Below are positions 36,754-46,049 of a DNA stretch of 64,000 bases, piece by piece; the first letter of the stretch is position 1; each line of letters starts with the position of its first letter. Location: positions 230,602-294,601 of the forward strand of contig NZ_SUMD01000007.1 in NCBI RefSeq assembly GCF_005049235.1, in the 5' to 3' direction. The DNA comes from Rhodococcus oryzae. GTDB lineage: Bacteria; Actinomycetota; Actinomycetes; Mycobacteriales; Mycobacteriaceae. The position numbers and the translations under genes are program-made. The notes beneath the pieces were generated by a model. It made no database searches. It saw nothing but the letters and a program-made list of their open reading frames with translations, and was not told the origin of the DNA.

Positions 36754-38478
36754 ATGAGCAAGCAGGAATACGACATCGTCGTTGTCGGTAGCGGCGCGGC
36801 GGGCATGACCGCGGCCCTGACCGCCGCCCACCAGGGTTTGAGCGTCGTCATCGTCGAGAAGGCCGCCCACTACGGCGGCTCCACCGCCAGGTCCGGTGGC
36901 GGCGTCTGGATCCCCAACAACGAGGTGCTCGAGGCCGACGGTGTCACCGACACCCGCGAGGCAGCCCGCGAGTACCTGCACAGCATCATCGGCGACGTCG
37001 TAGCGCCCGAGCGCATCGACACCTACCTCGACCGTGGGCCGGAGATGCTCTCGTTCGTGCTGAAGAACAGCGCACTGAAGCTGCAGTGGGTGCCCGGCTA
37101 CTCGGACTACTACCCCGAGGCCCCCGGCGGCCGTCTCGGCGGACGCTCCGTGGAGCCGTCGCCCTTCGACGGCAACCAACTCGGCGACGACCGCAAGAAC
37201 CTCGAGCCGGATTACGTCAAGGCTCCCAAGAACTTCGTCATCACGCAGGCCGACTACAAGTGGCTGAACCTGTTGATGCGCAACCGCCGCGGACCCGTGC
37301 GCGCGATGAAGGTCGGCATGCGCTTCCTGGCCGCCAAGGCCACCGGCAAGGACCTGCTGGTCCGCGGTCAGGCCCTGGTCGCGGGCATGCGCATCGGCCT
37401 GCGTGACGCGGGCGTGCCGATCCTGCTGAACACGCCGCTGACCGAGCTGTACACGGAAGACGGCGCCGTCCGCGGCGTGAAGGTCCTCGTCGACGGCGAG
37501 GAGCAGGTCATCCGCGCCAAGCACGGCGTCGTGCTGGGCTCCGGCGGCTTCGAGCACAACGACGAGATGCGCAAGAAGTACCAGCGCGGACCCATCGGCA
37601 CCGAGTGGACGGTCGGCGCCAAGGCGAACACCGGCGAGGGCATCGAGGCGGGCCAGAAGGTCGGCGCCGCAGTGGACTTCATGGACGATGCCTGGTGGGG
37701 CCCGTCCATCCCGCTGACCGGCGGCCCCTGGTTCGCCCTCTCCGAGCGGACCCTGCCCGGCTCGATGATGGTCAACACCTCGGGCAAGCGCTTCGGCAAC
37801 GAGGCCGCGCCCTACGTCGAGGCGACCCACATGATGTACGGCGGCAAGTACGGCCAGGGCGAGGGCCCGGGCGAGAACATCCCGACCTGGATGATCCTGG
37901 ACCAGCGCTACCGCAACCGCTACACCTTCGCCGGCATCACGCCGCGCTCCCCCTTCCCCGGCCGCTGGCTCAAGGCCGGCGTCGTGGTCAAGGCGGGCAC
38001 CATCGCCGAACTCGCCGAGAAGACCGGACTGCCCGTCGACGCCCTCACCGAGACGGTCGAGCGCTTCAACGGGTTCGCGCGCAGCGGCAAGGACGAGGAC
38101 TTCGGTCGCGGTGACAGTGGGTACGACGCCTACTACGGCGACCCGCGCCTGAAGAACCCCAGCCTCGGGGAGATCAGCAAGGCGCCCTTCTACGCGATCA
38201 AGATGGTGCCGGGCGACCTCGGCACCAAGGGCGGCATCTGCACCGACACCGAGGGTCGCGCCCTGCGTGAGGACGGCACCGTGATCGAGGGCCTCTACGC
38301 GGCGGGCAACGCCAGCGCCCCCGTGATGGGTCACACCTACGCCGGTCCCGGCGCGACCATCGGTCCCGCGATGACCTTCGCGTACCTCGCGGTCCTTGAC
38401 ATCGCCGAGAAGGCGAAGTCGGGCACCGAGTCCGCTTCCGGCGTGAGCGCCGAATCCGCCACCGCCACCTCGAACTGA
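36754..38478 (+). CDS. kstD: KstD, 3-ketosteroid delta1-dehydrogenase
   Basis: 574-aa FAD enzyme that introduces the 1,2 double bond in ring A of 3-ketosteroids. FAD motif VVVGSGAAGMTAAL (about residues 9-22), GSTARSGGGVWIPNN near 48, LGSGGFEHN near 268 and the C-terminal GLYAAGNASAPVMGHTYAGPGATIGPAMTF, which holds the conserved Tyr-Gly pair of the active site. ATG at 36754 preferred over a GTG at 36745 that falls inside the operator. Followed by the MaoC-like gene with a gap of 12 bases. Confidence 0.95.
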   Translation: MSKQEYDIVVVGSGAAGMTAALTAAHQGLSVVIVEKAAHYGGSTARSGGGVWIPNNEVLEADGVTDTREAAREYLHSIIGDVVAPERIDTYLDRGPEMLSFVLKNSALKLQWVPGYSDYYPEAPGGRLGGRSVEPSPFDGNQLGDDRKNLEPDYVKAPKNFVITQADYKWLNLLMRNRRGPVRAMKVGMRFLAAKATGKDLLVRGQALVAGMRIGLRDAGVPILLNTPLTELYTEDGAVRGVKVLVDGEEQVIRAKHGVVLGSGGFEHNDEMRKKYQRGPIGTEWTVGAKANTGEGIEAGQKVGAAVDFMDDAWWGPSIPLTGGPWFALSERTLPGSMMVNTSGKRFGNEAAPYVEATHMMYGGKYGQGEGPGENIPTWMILDQRYRNRYTFAGITPRSPFPGRWLKAGVVVKAGTIAELAEKTGLPVDALTETVERFNGFARSGKDEDFGRGDSGYDAYYGDPRLKNPSLGEISKAPFYAIKMVPGDLGTKGGICTDTEGRALREDGTVIEGLYAAGNASAPVMGHTYAGPGATIGPAMTFAYLAVLDIAEKAKSGTESASGVSAESATATSN

Positions 38479-38490
38479 CAGGAAGCCACG

Positions 38491-39351
38491 TTGCCCATCG
38501 ACCCCAACATCGCGATCGGCGCCGAGCTGCCCACCCAGGAGTTCTCCTGGACCAGCTCGGACGTGCAGCACTACCATCTCGGCATCGGAGCGGGCGCGCG
38601 CCCGCTCGACGCCAAGGAGCTGCGTTACCTCGAGGACGGCAAGCCGCAGGTGCTGCCGACCTTCGCCACCGTGGTGGCGAACTTCCATGCCACCGAGGCA
38701 CCGAAGGTGTCCTTCCCCGGAGTGGAGATCGACCTCGCCAAGGTCGTGCACGGTAGCCAGGAAGTGACCGTGCACCAGCCGATTCCGGCCGAGGGAAGTG
38801 CACGCACCACCACCCGGATCTCCGAGGTGTGGGACAAGGGCAAGGCCGCGGTCATCGTCCAGGAGTCCACCACCACGGACCTGGACGGGAATCCGCTGTG
38901 GACCGCACGCTCGTCGATCTTCGCGCGCGGCGAGGGCGGCTTCGGCGGTGAGCGCGGCCCCTCGGAGTCCGTCACACTGCCCGACCGGTCCCCCGACTTC
39001 GAGGTCGAGGCGCCGATCCTGCCGCAGCAGGCGTTGCTGTACCGGATGTGCGGTGACCGGAATCCGTTGCACTCGGATCCCCAATTCGCCAGCGCAGCCG
39101 GCTTCCCTGCGCCTATCCTGCATGGGCTGTGCACGTACGGGATGGTCTGCAAGGCCGCTGTCGATGCCGCGTTGGACGCTGACACATCGAAGGTGAAGGG
39201 CTACAAGGCCCGCTTCGCCGGGGTGGTCTACCCGGGCGAGACCCTCAAGATCCGGATCTGGAAAGAAGCCGGCCAGTTGCTCATCTCGGCAAGCGTTCTC
39301 GAGCGCGACGACTCGCCGGCCCTGGCAGACGTGGTCCTCACGCTCGCCTGA
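38491..39351 (+). CDS. MaoC-type 2-enoyl-CoA hydratase (Rv3538-like)
   Basis: 286-aa double hot-dog protein. The hydratase-2 motif is intact: CGDRNPLHSDP with D189, N191, H194 and D196. It corresponds to Rv3538 of M. tuberculosis (called hsd4B or a steroid enoyl-CoA hydratase), acting in beta-oxidation of the cholesterol side chain. TTG start at 38491 with AGGAAG about seven bases upstream. Likely in one operon with kstD. Confidence 0.9.
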   Translation: MPIDPNIAIGAELPTQEFSWTSSDVQHYHLGIGAGARPLDAKELRYLEDGKPQVLPTFATVVANFHATEAPKVSFPGVEIDLAKVVHGSQEVTVHQPIPAEGSARTTTRISEVWDKGKAAVIVQESTTTDLDGNPLWTARSSIFARGEGGFGGERGPSESVTLPDRSPDFEVEAPILPQQALLYRMCGDRNPLHSDPQFASAAGFPAPILHGLCTYGMVCKAAVDAALDADTSKVKGYKARFAGVVYPGETLKIRIWKEAGQLLISASVLERDDSPALADVVLTLA

Positions 39352-39367
39352 TCCAGTAAGAACGACT

Positions 39368-39402
39368 GGTCGGTCGGCCGTTCCCAGCACGGCCGACCGA
39401 CC
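39368..39402 (+). terminator. Terminator after the kstD operon
   Basis: 14-bp stem GGTCGGTCGGCCGT/ACGGCCGACCGACC with a seven-base loop, between the MaoC gene and the cholesterol oxidase gene. Confidence 0.8.
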
Positions 39403-39458
39403 TACCCAGCACTGACGAACACAACTCCCCCTCTCTCACACACGACTGGAGTAAACGC

Positions 39459-41234
39459 ATGCCGGAATCGAACGATAAGCGTCTCGGCTTATCAAGGCGG
39501 GGATTCCTCGCTGCAGGGGCGGGGGCCCTGGCAGCGACGGCGGCGGGCGCGTGGACGCCCGTCTACGCCATCCCGCTCGGCTCGTCGGGCTCGGCAGGCG
39601 GCTCGGGCTCGCTCGGCGGGCCGACGCTCCCCGCGCCGCCGAACTTCCCGGACGGCATCGAACTCGCGCAGCAGGCGTACCAGAACTGGTCCAAGGAGAT
39701 CATGCTGGACTCCGTCTGGACCTGTCACCCCAAGTCGCCCGACGACGTCGTCCGCCTGGCGAACTGGGCGCACGCCAACGGGTACAAGATCCGTCCGCGT
39801 GGCGCCATGCACGGCTGGACCCCGCTGACCGTCGTCAACGGCGCCCCCGTCGACAAGGTCATCCTGGTCGACACGATGAAGCACCTCAACGGCGTCTCGG
39901 TCAACGCGGGCGGTGCCCCGGCGACCGTCACCGCGGGCCCGGGCGCCACCCTGGACGCGATCACCACCGCGCTGCAGGCACAGGGCCTCGGCTTCGCGAA
40001 CCTGCCCGCTCCGGGCGTGCTGTCGATCGCGGGCTCTCTCGCCGTGGATGCGCACGGCGCCGCCCTGCCCGCCAACGGACAGGCCACCACCCCTGGCCAC
40101 ACCTACGGCTCGCTGAGCAACCTGGTGACCTCGCTGACCGCGGTGGTCTGGGATGGCTCCAAGTACGCGGAGAAGACCTACTCCCGCAACGATCCTCAGA
40201 TCAAGCCCCTGCTGACCAACCTCGGCCGCACCTTCCTCACCTCGGTGACGCTGCAGGCGGGTCCGAACTTCCGGATGCGGTGCCAGAGCTACACCGACAT
40301 CAAGTGGACCGAGATGTTCGGAGCCAAGGGCGCCTCGGGCCGCACCTTCGAGAGCTACGTCGCCTCCAACGGCGGCGTGGAGGCCATCTGGTACCCCTTC
40401 ACCGAGAAGCCGTGGCTCAAGGTCTGGTCGGTCGCGCCCACCAAGCCCGCCGGGTCGCGCGAGGTCACCGGCCCGTACAACTACCCGTTCTCGGACAACC
40501 TGCCCGAGGCGGTCACCGACCTTCTCGGACAGATGAACTCGGGCCTTCCCGGCATCGCGCCTGCGTTCGGCAACATCATGTACACGACCACGGTCGCCGG
40601 GCTCGCCGCGACCGGCGCCACCGACATCTGGGGCTGGTCGAAGGACATCCAGTTCTACATCAAGGCCACCACCCTCCGCCTGACCGAGGGCGGCGGCGCG
40701 GTCATCACCAACCGTGCCAACATCGGTCAGGTCATCCACGACTTCACCCACTGGTTCAACGAGCGCATCGAGTTCTACAAGGCGAAGGGTCAGTACCCGC
40801 TGAACGGTCCCGTCGAGATCCGCTGCTGCGGGCTCGACCAGGCCGCGGACGTCAAGGTCCCCTCGGCAGGCGCTCCGACCATCTCCGCGATGCGTCCGCG
40901 CCCGGACCACCCCGAGTGGGACACCGCCATCTGGCTGAACGTGCTCGGCGTCCCGGGTACCCCCGGCATGTTCGAGTTCTACCGCGAGATGGAGCAGTGG
41001 ATGCGCTCGCATTACACAGGCAACGACTACACCTTCCGCCCCGAGTGGTCGAAGGGCTGGGCATTCGGCGCGGACCCGTACACCGACGGCGGGATCATCA
41101 GCGGCGCGCTGCCGCAGAGCTACCGCGACGGCGTGCCCGCGAGTGACAACTGGGACAGCGCGCGGGCGGCGTTCAACACGCTCGACCCGCACCGGATCTA
41201 CAGCAACTCCTTCATGGATCAGCTGCTGCCGTAG
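39459..41234 (+). CDS. Tat-exported type II (covalent FAD) cholesterol oxidase
   Basis: 591-aa oxidase of the vanillyl-alcohol oxidase fold, similar to Brevibacterium sterolicum BCO2; oxidises and isomerises cholesterol to cholestenone with H2O2 release. Tat motif SRRGFLAAG (R13, R14) is followed by a hydrophobic stretch. The likely FAD-linking His is H118 in RPRGAMHGWTPL. FAD block TAGPGATLDAI near 165 and SIAGSLAVDAHGAALP near 190. It has its own upstream gap after a terminator, and I see no KstR box there. Export fits an extracellular first step of cholesterol use. Confidence 0.92.
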   Translation: MPESNDKRLGLSRRGFLAAGAGALAATAAGAWTPVYAIPLGSSGSAGGSGSLGGPTLPAPPNFPDGIELAQQAYQNWSKEIMLDSVWTCHPKSPDDVVRLANWAHANGYKIRPRGAMHGWTPLTVVNGAPVDKVILVDTMKHLNGVSVNAGGAPATVTAGPGATLDAITTALQAQGLGFANLPAPGVLSIAGSLAVDAHGAALPANGQATTPGHTYGSLSNLVTSLTAVVWDGSKYAEKTYSRNDPQIKPLLTNLGRTFLTSVTLQAGPNFRMRCQSYTDIKWTEMFGAKGASGRTFESYVASNGGVEAIWYPFTEKPWLKVWSVAPTKPAGSREVTGPYNYPFSDNLPEAVTDLLGQMNSGLPGIAPAFGNIMYTTTVAGLAATGATDIWGWSKDIQFYIKATTLRLTEGGGAVITNRANIGQVIHDFTHWFNERIEFYKAKGQYPLNGPVEIRCCGLDQAADVKVPSAGAPTISAMRPRPDHPEWDTAIWLNVLGVPGTPGMFEFYREMEQWMRSHYTGNDYTFRPEWSKGWAFGADPYTDGGIISGALPQSYRDGVPASDNWDSARAAFNTLDPHRIYSNSFMDQLLP

Positions 41235-41255
41235 CGCACAGCTCCCCGTTCCACC

Positions 41256-41299
41256 GACGCCGGTGGTGCCCGCGAACCTGCGCGGGCACCACCGGCGTC
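41256..41299. terminator. Terminator between cholesterol oxidase and the fadD gene
   Basis: 19-bp perfect stem starting GACGCCGGTGGTGCCCGCG (41256-41274) with 41281-41299 and loop AACCTG, between two convergent genes. Confidence 0.88.
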
Positions 41300-41346
41300 C
41301 GCGTTCGCTGCGGTGTGGATCTCGCCATGTCACTCGATCTGTTCGG

Positions 41347-42860
41347 TTATCCGTCGGACATGTTGGCGGACAGTCGATCACGCAGAGCGTTCTTCTGGAT
41401 CTTGCCCGTCGCGGTGGTCGGTAGCGCAGCGAGGAACACACACTGGTCGGCGTCTTGAAGCCGGCCAGGCGTTGACGGGCAAACGCGATGACCTCCTCCT
41501 CCGTGACGTTCTCGCCCTCGTTGGCGACCACGAACGCCACCGGGGTCTCGCCCCACTTCGCGTGTGCGGCACCGACAACAGCCACATCGCGCACCTGGGG
41601 CATCTGCGCGATCGCCAGCTCGACCTCGCGGGTGTAGACGTTCTCCCCGCCGCTGATCAACATGTCCTTGCGCCTGTCCACCAGGGTGATGAAGCCGTCC
41701 TCGTCGGCCCAGCCCAGATCACCGGAGTGGAACCAGCCGCCGCGCAACGCTTCAGCGGACTCCTCGGGACGCATCCAGTACCCGACGAACACGTTGTCGC
41801 CCCGCACGAGGAGTTCGCCAACGGTGCCTGCGGGTACGTCCTGGTCCCGATCGTCCACGAGCCGGGTCTCGATTCCGAACAGCGACCGGCCGATGGACCC
41901 GGCCTTGGTGCGGATGTCCTCGGCGTCGAGCTTCGCGACCGACGGCGCGCACTCGGTCATCCCGAAGCCCTCCTCGATCGGGATGCCGCGGTCGGCGAAG
42001 AACTCGAGCACCGCCATCGGCGCCGGCGCCCCGGAGATCAGCGCACAGTCCAGCGAGGACAGGTCGTGACGATCGAGATCGGGCACGGCCGTCACCGCCT
42101 GCCACATGGTCGGCACGAGCAGCAGCTGGGTTGCCCGTTCCCTGGCCACGAGCTCCAGGACGACGGTCGGGTCGAACGACGGCAGGATCACGTTGCGGGC
42201 GCCCAGGTAGATGAAGGGCAGCGTGTGCAGCCCCAGCCCACCCATGTGGAACATCGGCAGCGCGGTGATGGTGACATCGCTCTTGCGCAGCCCGAACGCC
42301 GAGGTGACGGCGACGGCGTTCGCTCGCAGGTTCTCGTGCGTGAGCATCGCCCCCTTGGGACGGCCCGTGGTGCCCGAGGTGTACATGATCACCGCCACGT
42401 CGTGCCGGTCGACCTGCGAGGGCACCGGCGCCGGGCTCCCGTCCGCCAGCAGGGTGTCGTACTCGTCGCCCAGGGTCACGACGTCGCGCACCCGCACCCC
42501 CGGCTCGGTCAACGCGTCCGACACCTGGCTGAACTGCCCGTGCGCGAACAGGAGCTCCGCACCGAGATCGGCCAGCACGTACCCGATCTCCGGCGCAGTC
42601 AGTCGCACGTTGATCGGCGTGAAGATCGCCCCGAGCTTTGCGCTCGCGAACAGGATCTCCAGGCACTCCACCGAGGACGCGACGACGGCCGCGACCCGAT
42701 CCCCGCGCCGGACCCCGAACCGACCACGAAGCTGGTTGGCCAGTCGGTCGGTGCGGTCGTTGAACTCGCCGTACGTCCAGGACTGCTCGCCGTAGACGAA
42801 CGCGACCTTGTCCCCGCTCAGTTGGGCGCGCTGGACCGCCCACTCACCGATTCCCTGCAC
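41347..42860 (-). pseudogene. Acyl-CoA synthetase (FadD-type) with a one-base frameshift near its 3' end
   Basis: AMP-binding enzyme of about 503 aa if restored. VAVIMYTSGTTGRPKGAML (P-loop), GFGMTE and the D-x-G-W/F-x-x-S/T-G-D region WFHSGDLGWADEDG are intact. After AGFKTPTSV the frame is lost; the correct ending LPTTATGKIQKNALRDRL, holding the catalytic Lys, is in another frame up to the TAA at 41347. One missing G in the CACACA run at 41437-41443 explains it. GTG at 42860 with GGGAG upstream. Could be a real pseudogene, a phase-variable site or a sequencing error. Substrate unknown; likely operon with the acyl-CoA dehydrogenase upstream. Confidence 0.8.
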
Positions 42861-42906
42861 TATCGACTCCCTTGCGTTGTATGGGTCCGACTCGGAATGT
42901 GGTCGC

Positions 42907-44535
42907 TCAGCCGACCTTCGGGGTGATGCGGCCGAGTATCGCCGCGAAGTCGACACCGCCGGGCAGGGTGCCGTAGACGCTGCCCCGGTCGCCGTCGAGA
43001 CGGGTCGCGATGAACGCGTCGGAAACGGCCGGGTCGCCGAACCGGACCAGCAGCGATGCCTGCAGGACCAGAGCCATCCGTTCGATGACCCGGCGGGCCA
43101 GGACCTCAGCGCCCGCGAGATCGGTGAGCTGGGCCTGGATCTCGGCAACGGCGCGCTGGATGCTCGGCTCGGGGCCGGCGAGGGCGACCTCGGCGAAGAA
43201 CGCCTCAACGGACTGCGGGCTCTTGGCCATGGCGCGCAGCACATCGAGTGCCGCCACGTTGCCGCTGCCTTCCCAGATGCCGTTGAGCGGGGACTCACGG
43301 AATAACCGCGGCATCTGCGACTCCTCGATGAAGCCGTTGCCGCCGAAGCACTCCAGCGACTCCGCCGCGTGCGCGGGCCACCGCTTGCACACCCAGTACT
43401 TCCCGATGGCCAGCGCCAGCCGCAGGAACCGCGACTCCGCCTCGTCACCGCGAGTGGAACGGTCGTGCGCTCCGGCCAGACGCATCATCAGCAGCGACGC
43501 GGCCTCGGATTCGACCGTCAGATCTGAGAGCACGTTGCGCATCAGGGGCTGATCGATCAGGTAGGCGCCGAACGCCTTGCGGTAGGTCGCGTGATGCGCG
43601 GCCTGGGTGACGCCGCGGCGCATGCCCGATGCCGCGCCGATCAGGCAGTCCAGTCGCGTCATGTTGACCATCTTGATGATGGTCGGCACGCCCCGACCTT
43701 CCTCGCCGATCCGCCAGCCGACCGCGTTCTGGTACTCGATCTCCCCGGACGGGTTCGACCGGTTGCCCAGCTTGTCCTTGAGCCGCATCAACCGCACGTC
43801 GTTGAGCGTGCCGTCGGGCAGGACGCGCGGCACCAGGAAGCAGGTGACACCTGCGTCCGTCTGCGCGAGGGCCAGATAGAGGTCGGCCATGGTGGCGGAG
43901 GTGAACCACTTGTGGCCGATGATCCGGTAGCTGCCGTCCGGCTGCGCGATCGCGCGCGTGGTGTTCGCGCGGATGTCGGAGCCACCCTGCTTCTCGGTCA
44001 TGGACATCGTCGCGAGCAGGCCGGCCTTGCCGAGGGGAGCCTTCAGACCCGACTCGTAGAACCCGTTGGACAGCAGCGGCTCGTAGGTGGCCGCCAGCTC
44101 CGGGTTGTCCCGCAGGGCGGGGATCGCGGCATACGTGGCCGAGATGGGGCAGGTGTGACCGGCCTCGACGTTCGACCACACGTAGAACTTCGCGGCGCGG
44201 GCGACATGGCTGCCGGCGCGGTCATCCGACCACGGCGCGCCGTGCAGGCCATTGGCCACCGCGGTGGACAGGAGGTTGTGCCAGGCCGGGTGGAACTCGA
44301 TGTCATCGATCCGGTGGCCGAAGCGGTCGTAGGGCCGCAGAATCGGCGGGTTCTCGTTGGCCAGCCGTCCCCAGTCCTGCACCTCGGCGGTGCCCGCCAG
44401 CTCGCCGAGCGCGCTCACCTCGCCCACGGACCATTCGGCGCCCTCGCGGACGAGCCCGTCCATCAGCGTCTGGTCGTCGGCCACGTTGTGGCCCTCGAGC
44501 GGGTTGGCCTGATTGAAAACCTCATGCGTCTGCAT
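42907..44535 (-). CDS. Acyl-CoA dehydrogenase, AidB-like
   Basis: 542-aa acyl-CoA dehydrogenase of the larger AidB/IVD-related group. N-terminal FNQANPLEGHN is the AidB hallmark; MTEKQGGSDIRANTTRA near residue 184, HKWFTSA near 207 and CFGGNGFIEES near 395 are visible. ATG at 44535 has GAAGGAGG upstream. It lies between a PaaX-like regulator and a FadD gene on the same strand. It may be a true acyl-CoA dehydrogenase or a DNA-alkylation-type protein; the neighbours favour lipid metabolism. Confidence 0.87.
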   Translation of the reverse strand: MQTHEVFNQANPLEGHNVADDQTLMDGLVREGAEWSVGEVSALGELAGTAEVQDWGRLANENPPILRPYDRFGHRIDDIEFHPAWHNLLSTAVANGLHGAPWSDDRAGSHVARAAKFYVWSNVEAGHTCPISATYAAIPALRDNPELAATYEPLLSNGFYESGLKAPLGKAGLLATMSMTEKQGGSDIRANTTRAIAQPDGSYRIIGHKWFTSATMADLYLALAQTDAGVTCFLVPRVLPDGTLNDVRLMRLKDKLGNRSNPSGEIEYQNAVGWRIGEEGRGVPTIIKMVNMTRLDCLIGAASGMRRGVTQAAHHATYRKAFGAYLIDQPLMRNVLSDLTVESEAASLLMMRLAGAHDRSTRGDEAESRFLRLALAIGKYWVCKRWPAHAAESLECFGGNGFIEESQMPRLFRESPLNGIWEGSGNVAALDVLRAMAKSPQSVEAFFAEVALAGPEPSIQRAVAEIQAQLTDLAGAEVLARRVIERMALVLQASLLVRFGDPAVSDAFIATRLDGDRGSVYGTLPGGVDFAAILGRITPKVG

Positions 44536-44601
44536 GGCTGCCTCCTTCGACTATGCGAGGGACATTACGTTTTTCAAACAGTCGATGTCAATGAGTAATA
44601 A

Positions 44602-45366
44602 TCAGCTCTCCGAACCGTCTCCCACCTCGGGGATCGCGACAAACTCCTCCTGATAGGCGGCCCACGCCACGTGCACACGCTCCGCGTTCCACGGGCGCGG
44701 CTGAAGCTGAGGCGGCAAGACGGGATCGGTGAGCAGGTGGCGCACGATCGCGGTGGCCACGGTGAAACGGTCGACAGCGCTGACGGCGAGATCCATCAGG
44801 TCGAGCAGCCGGCCGGACTCCGCCTCCCATGCGGAGAGGTCCCACAACTGGGCGGCCAGCTCGTCGGCGTCGCCGTCCGGCCGACCCCGCATCGTCTGCA
44901 CCGGCTGGTCCGCCAGGTTCAGCGGGCGAATCAGGTTCGCCGGACGAAGCCACACCCCCTCGCGCATCTCCGCCAAGCGCAGTCGCGACAGCCGGGACCG
45001 CAGGGTGACCCGGTCGCCGGGATCTCGCCCGGTCCCGGTCACCACCACGATCTCCCACTCCCCGTCCCAGGACCTGGTGTCCTGCTGCACCTCGTGGAGC
45101 ACCCGCTGACGCCGCTCGAGCAGCGACGAACTCAGGTGGAATCCGTCGGCGGTCCGGATCAGGTCACCGCCGGTGACCATCCGGCTCAGCGCGACCCTGG
45201 CGGCGGACTCCTTGATCCCGAAGGCTCCCGCCGCACGAACCACTTGCGCCGGGGTTGGCCGAGCGGGATGGTTGCTGACGAGCAGGCTGAGGATCACGCC
45301 ACGCGCCGTCAGGCGTGGGAGGTGTTCCTCCAGGTCCAACGCCGAAGAATCGGTGGTGCCGTCCAC
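44602..45366 (-). CDS. PaaX family transcriptional regulator
   Basis: 254-aa protein with an N-terminal winged helix (ARGVILSLLVSNHP, then IKESAARVALSRMVTGGDL) and the PaaX C-terminal domain (WDGEWEIVVVTG, RLRLAEMREGVWLRPANL). PaaX of E. coli represses phenylacetate degradation, but no paa genes are seen here; the acyl-CoA dehydrogenase and FadD genes downstream are likelier targets. GTG at 45366 with AAGGAG eight bases upstream. Confidence 0.88.
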   Translation of the reverse strand: MDGTTDSSALDLEEHLPRLTARGVILSLLVSNHPARPTPAQVVRAAGAFGIKESAARVALSRMVTGGDLIRTADGFHLSSSLLERRQRVLHEVQQDTRSWDGEWEIVVVTGTGRDPGDRVTLRSRLSRLRLAEMREGVWLRPANLIRPLNLADQPVQTMRGRPDGDADELAAQLWDLSAWEAESGRLLDLMDLAVSAVDRFTVATAIVRHLLTDPVLPPQLQPRPWNAERVHVAWAAYQEEFVAIPEVGDGSES

Positions 45367-45563
45367 GTACTGATGCTCCTTGCTGTGGGTGTGAGGCAGT
45401 CGCGCCACCCCGATTGTCACCGGGCGGCCGATCACGAACGACCCCGTCGAACTCGATCTCACTGCCGTGGGTTCTTTCGCCCAACCGTAGGACCAGATCG
45501 GACCCAGACCTCCCGGTGGGTGCGCGCGCCAGGTTCGCCGCAGGGACAGCGCGGCACGGCCGC

Positions 45564-46049
45564 TCAGTCCACCAGATGCCGATCTCCGGTACGCCTGGCC
45601 CGTTTCGTCGAGGCATAGGGAGCGAGCACCAGCGCGTACACCGCCAGGCAGGCGATCGGCCCGACCAGCGGCAGCCAGGCGATCTCGAAGGGCAGCAGGA
45701 ACACCGACACGGCCGCGACGGCGGTCACGACCGCCACCGCCAGCACCAGCCCGGCCTCGGCGACCGCGGTCCCGGGTGTGTGCGCGGTATGGGCGGCCAG
45801 CACGAACACCGTCGCGCCGACCCCGGCGAGGCCCGCCTGTACCGGCGTGGGCTCGCCAAGGGCCAATGCGAGCAGCGCGCCCTGTACCGCACAGATCACG
45901 GCCACCCGGCTCCACCGCGCGGCGAGCACCCCGACGGCGGAGAGCCCGGCCGCGATCAGCGCAGGCGCCTGCGCGTGCGGAACGACGGCGGCGCTCATCG
46001 CCAGGCCGGCCCCGAGGGCCATCACGCTGGATCCGGCGAGCCCCGTCAT
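45564..46049 (-). CDS. Small membrane protein, last gene of the MoxR cluster
   Basis: 161-aa protein that is almost entirely hydrophobic, with about five membrane segments (for example AGLSAVGVLAA, GLAGVGATVFVLAAHTA and WLPLVGPIACLAVYALVLAPY). No family recognised. ATG at 46049 overlaps the stop of the DUF58 gene (ATGA). It probably works with the DUF58/DUF4129 proteins at the membrane. Confidence 0.75.
   Translation of the reverse strand: MTGLAGSSVMALGAGLAMSAAVVPHAQAPALIAAGLSAVGVLAARWSRVAVICAVQGALLALALGEPTPVQAGLAGVGATVFVLAAHTAHTPGTAVAEAGLVLAVAVVTAVAAVSVFLLPFEIAWLPLVGPIACLAVYALVLAPYASTKRARRTGDRHLVD

Noticed and set aside
39492..41300. Minus-strand frame running from the fadD gene through the cholesterol oxidase
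   Set aside because: It arises from the frameshift in fadD and then follows the antisense of the cholesterol oxidase; no domain is visible beyond the frameshift.
42907..44535. Dedicated DNA-alkylation repair role for the AidB-like protein
   Set aside because: No ada or alk genes are close and it is flanked by FadD and a PaaX-like regulator, so I left it as an acyl-CoA dehydrogenase-family protein.
44602..45366. Phenylacetate (paa) degradation locus suggested by the PaaX-like regulator
   Set aside because: No paaABCDE, paaK or paaZ homologs are nearby; the adjacent genes are an acyl-CoA dehydrogenase and a FadD.
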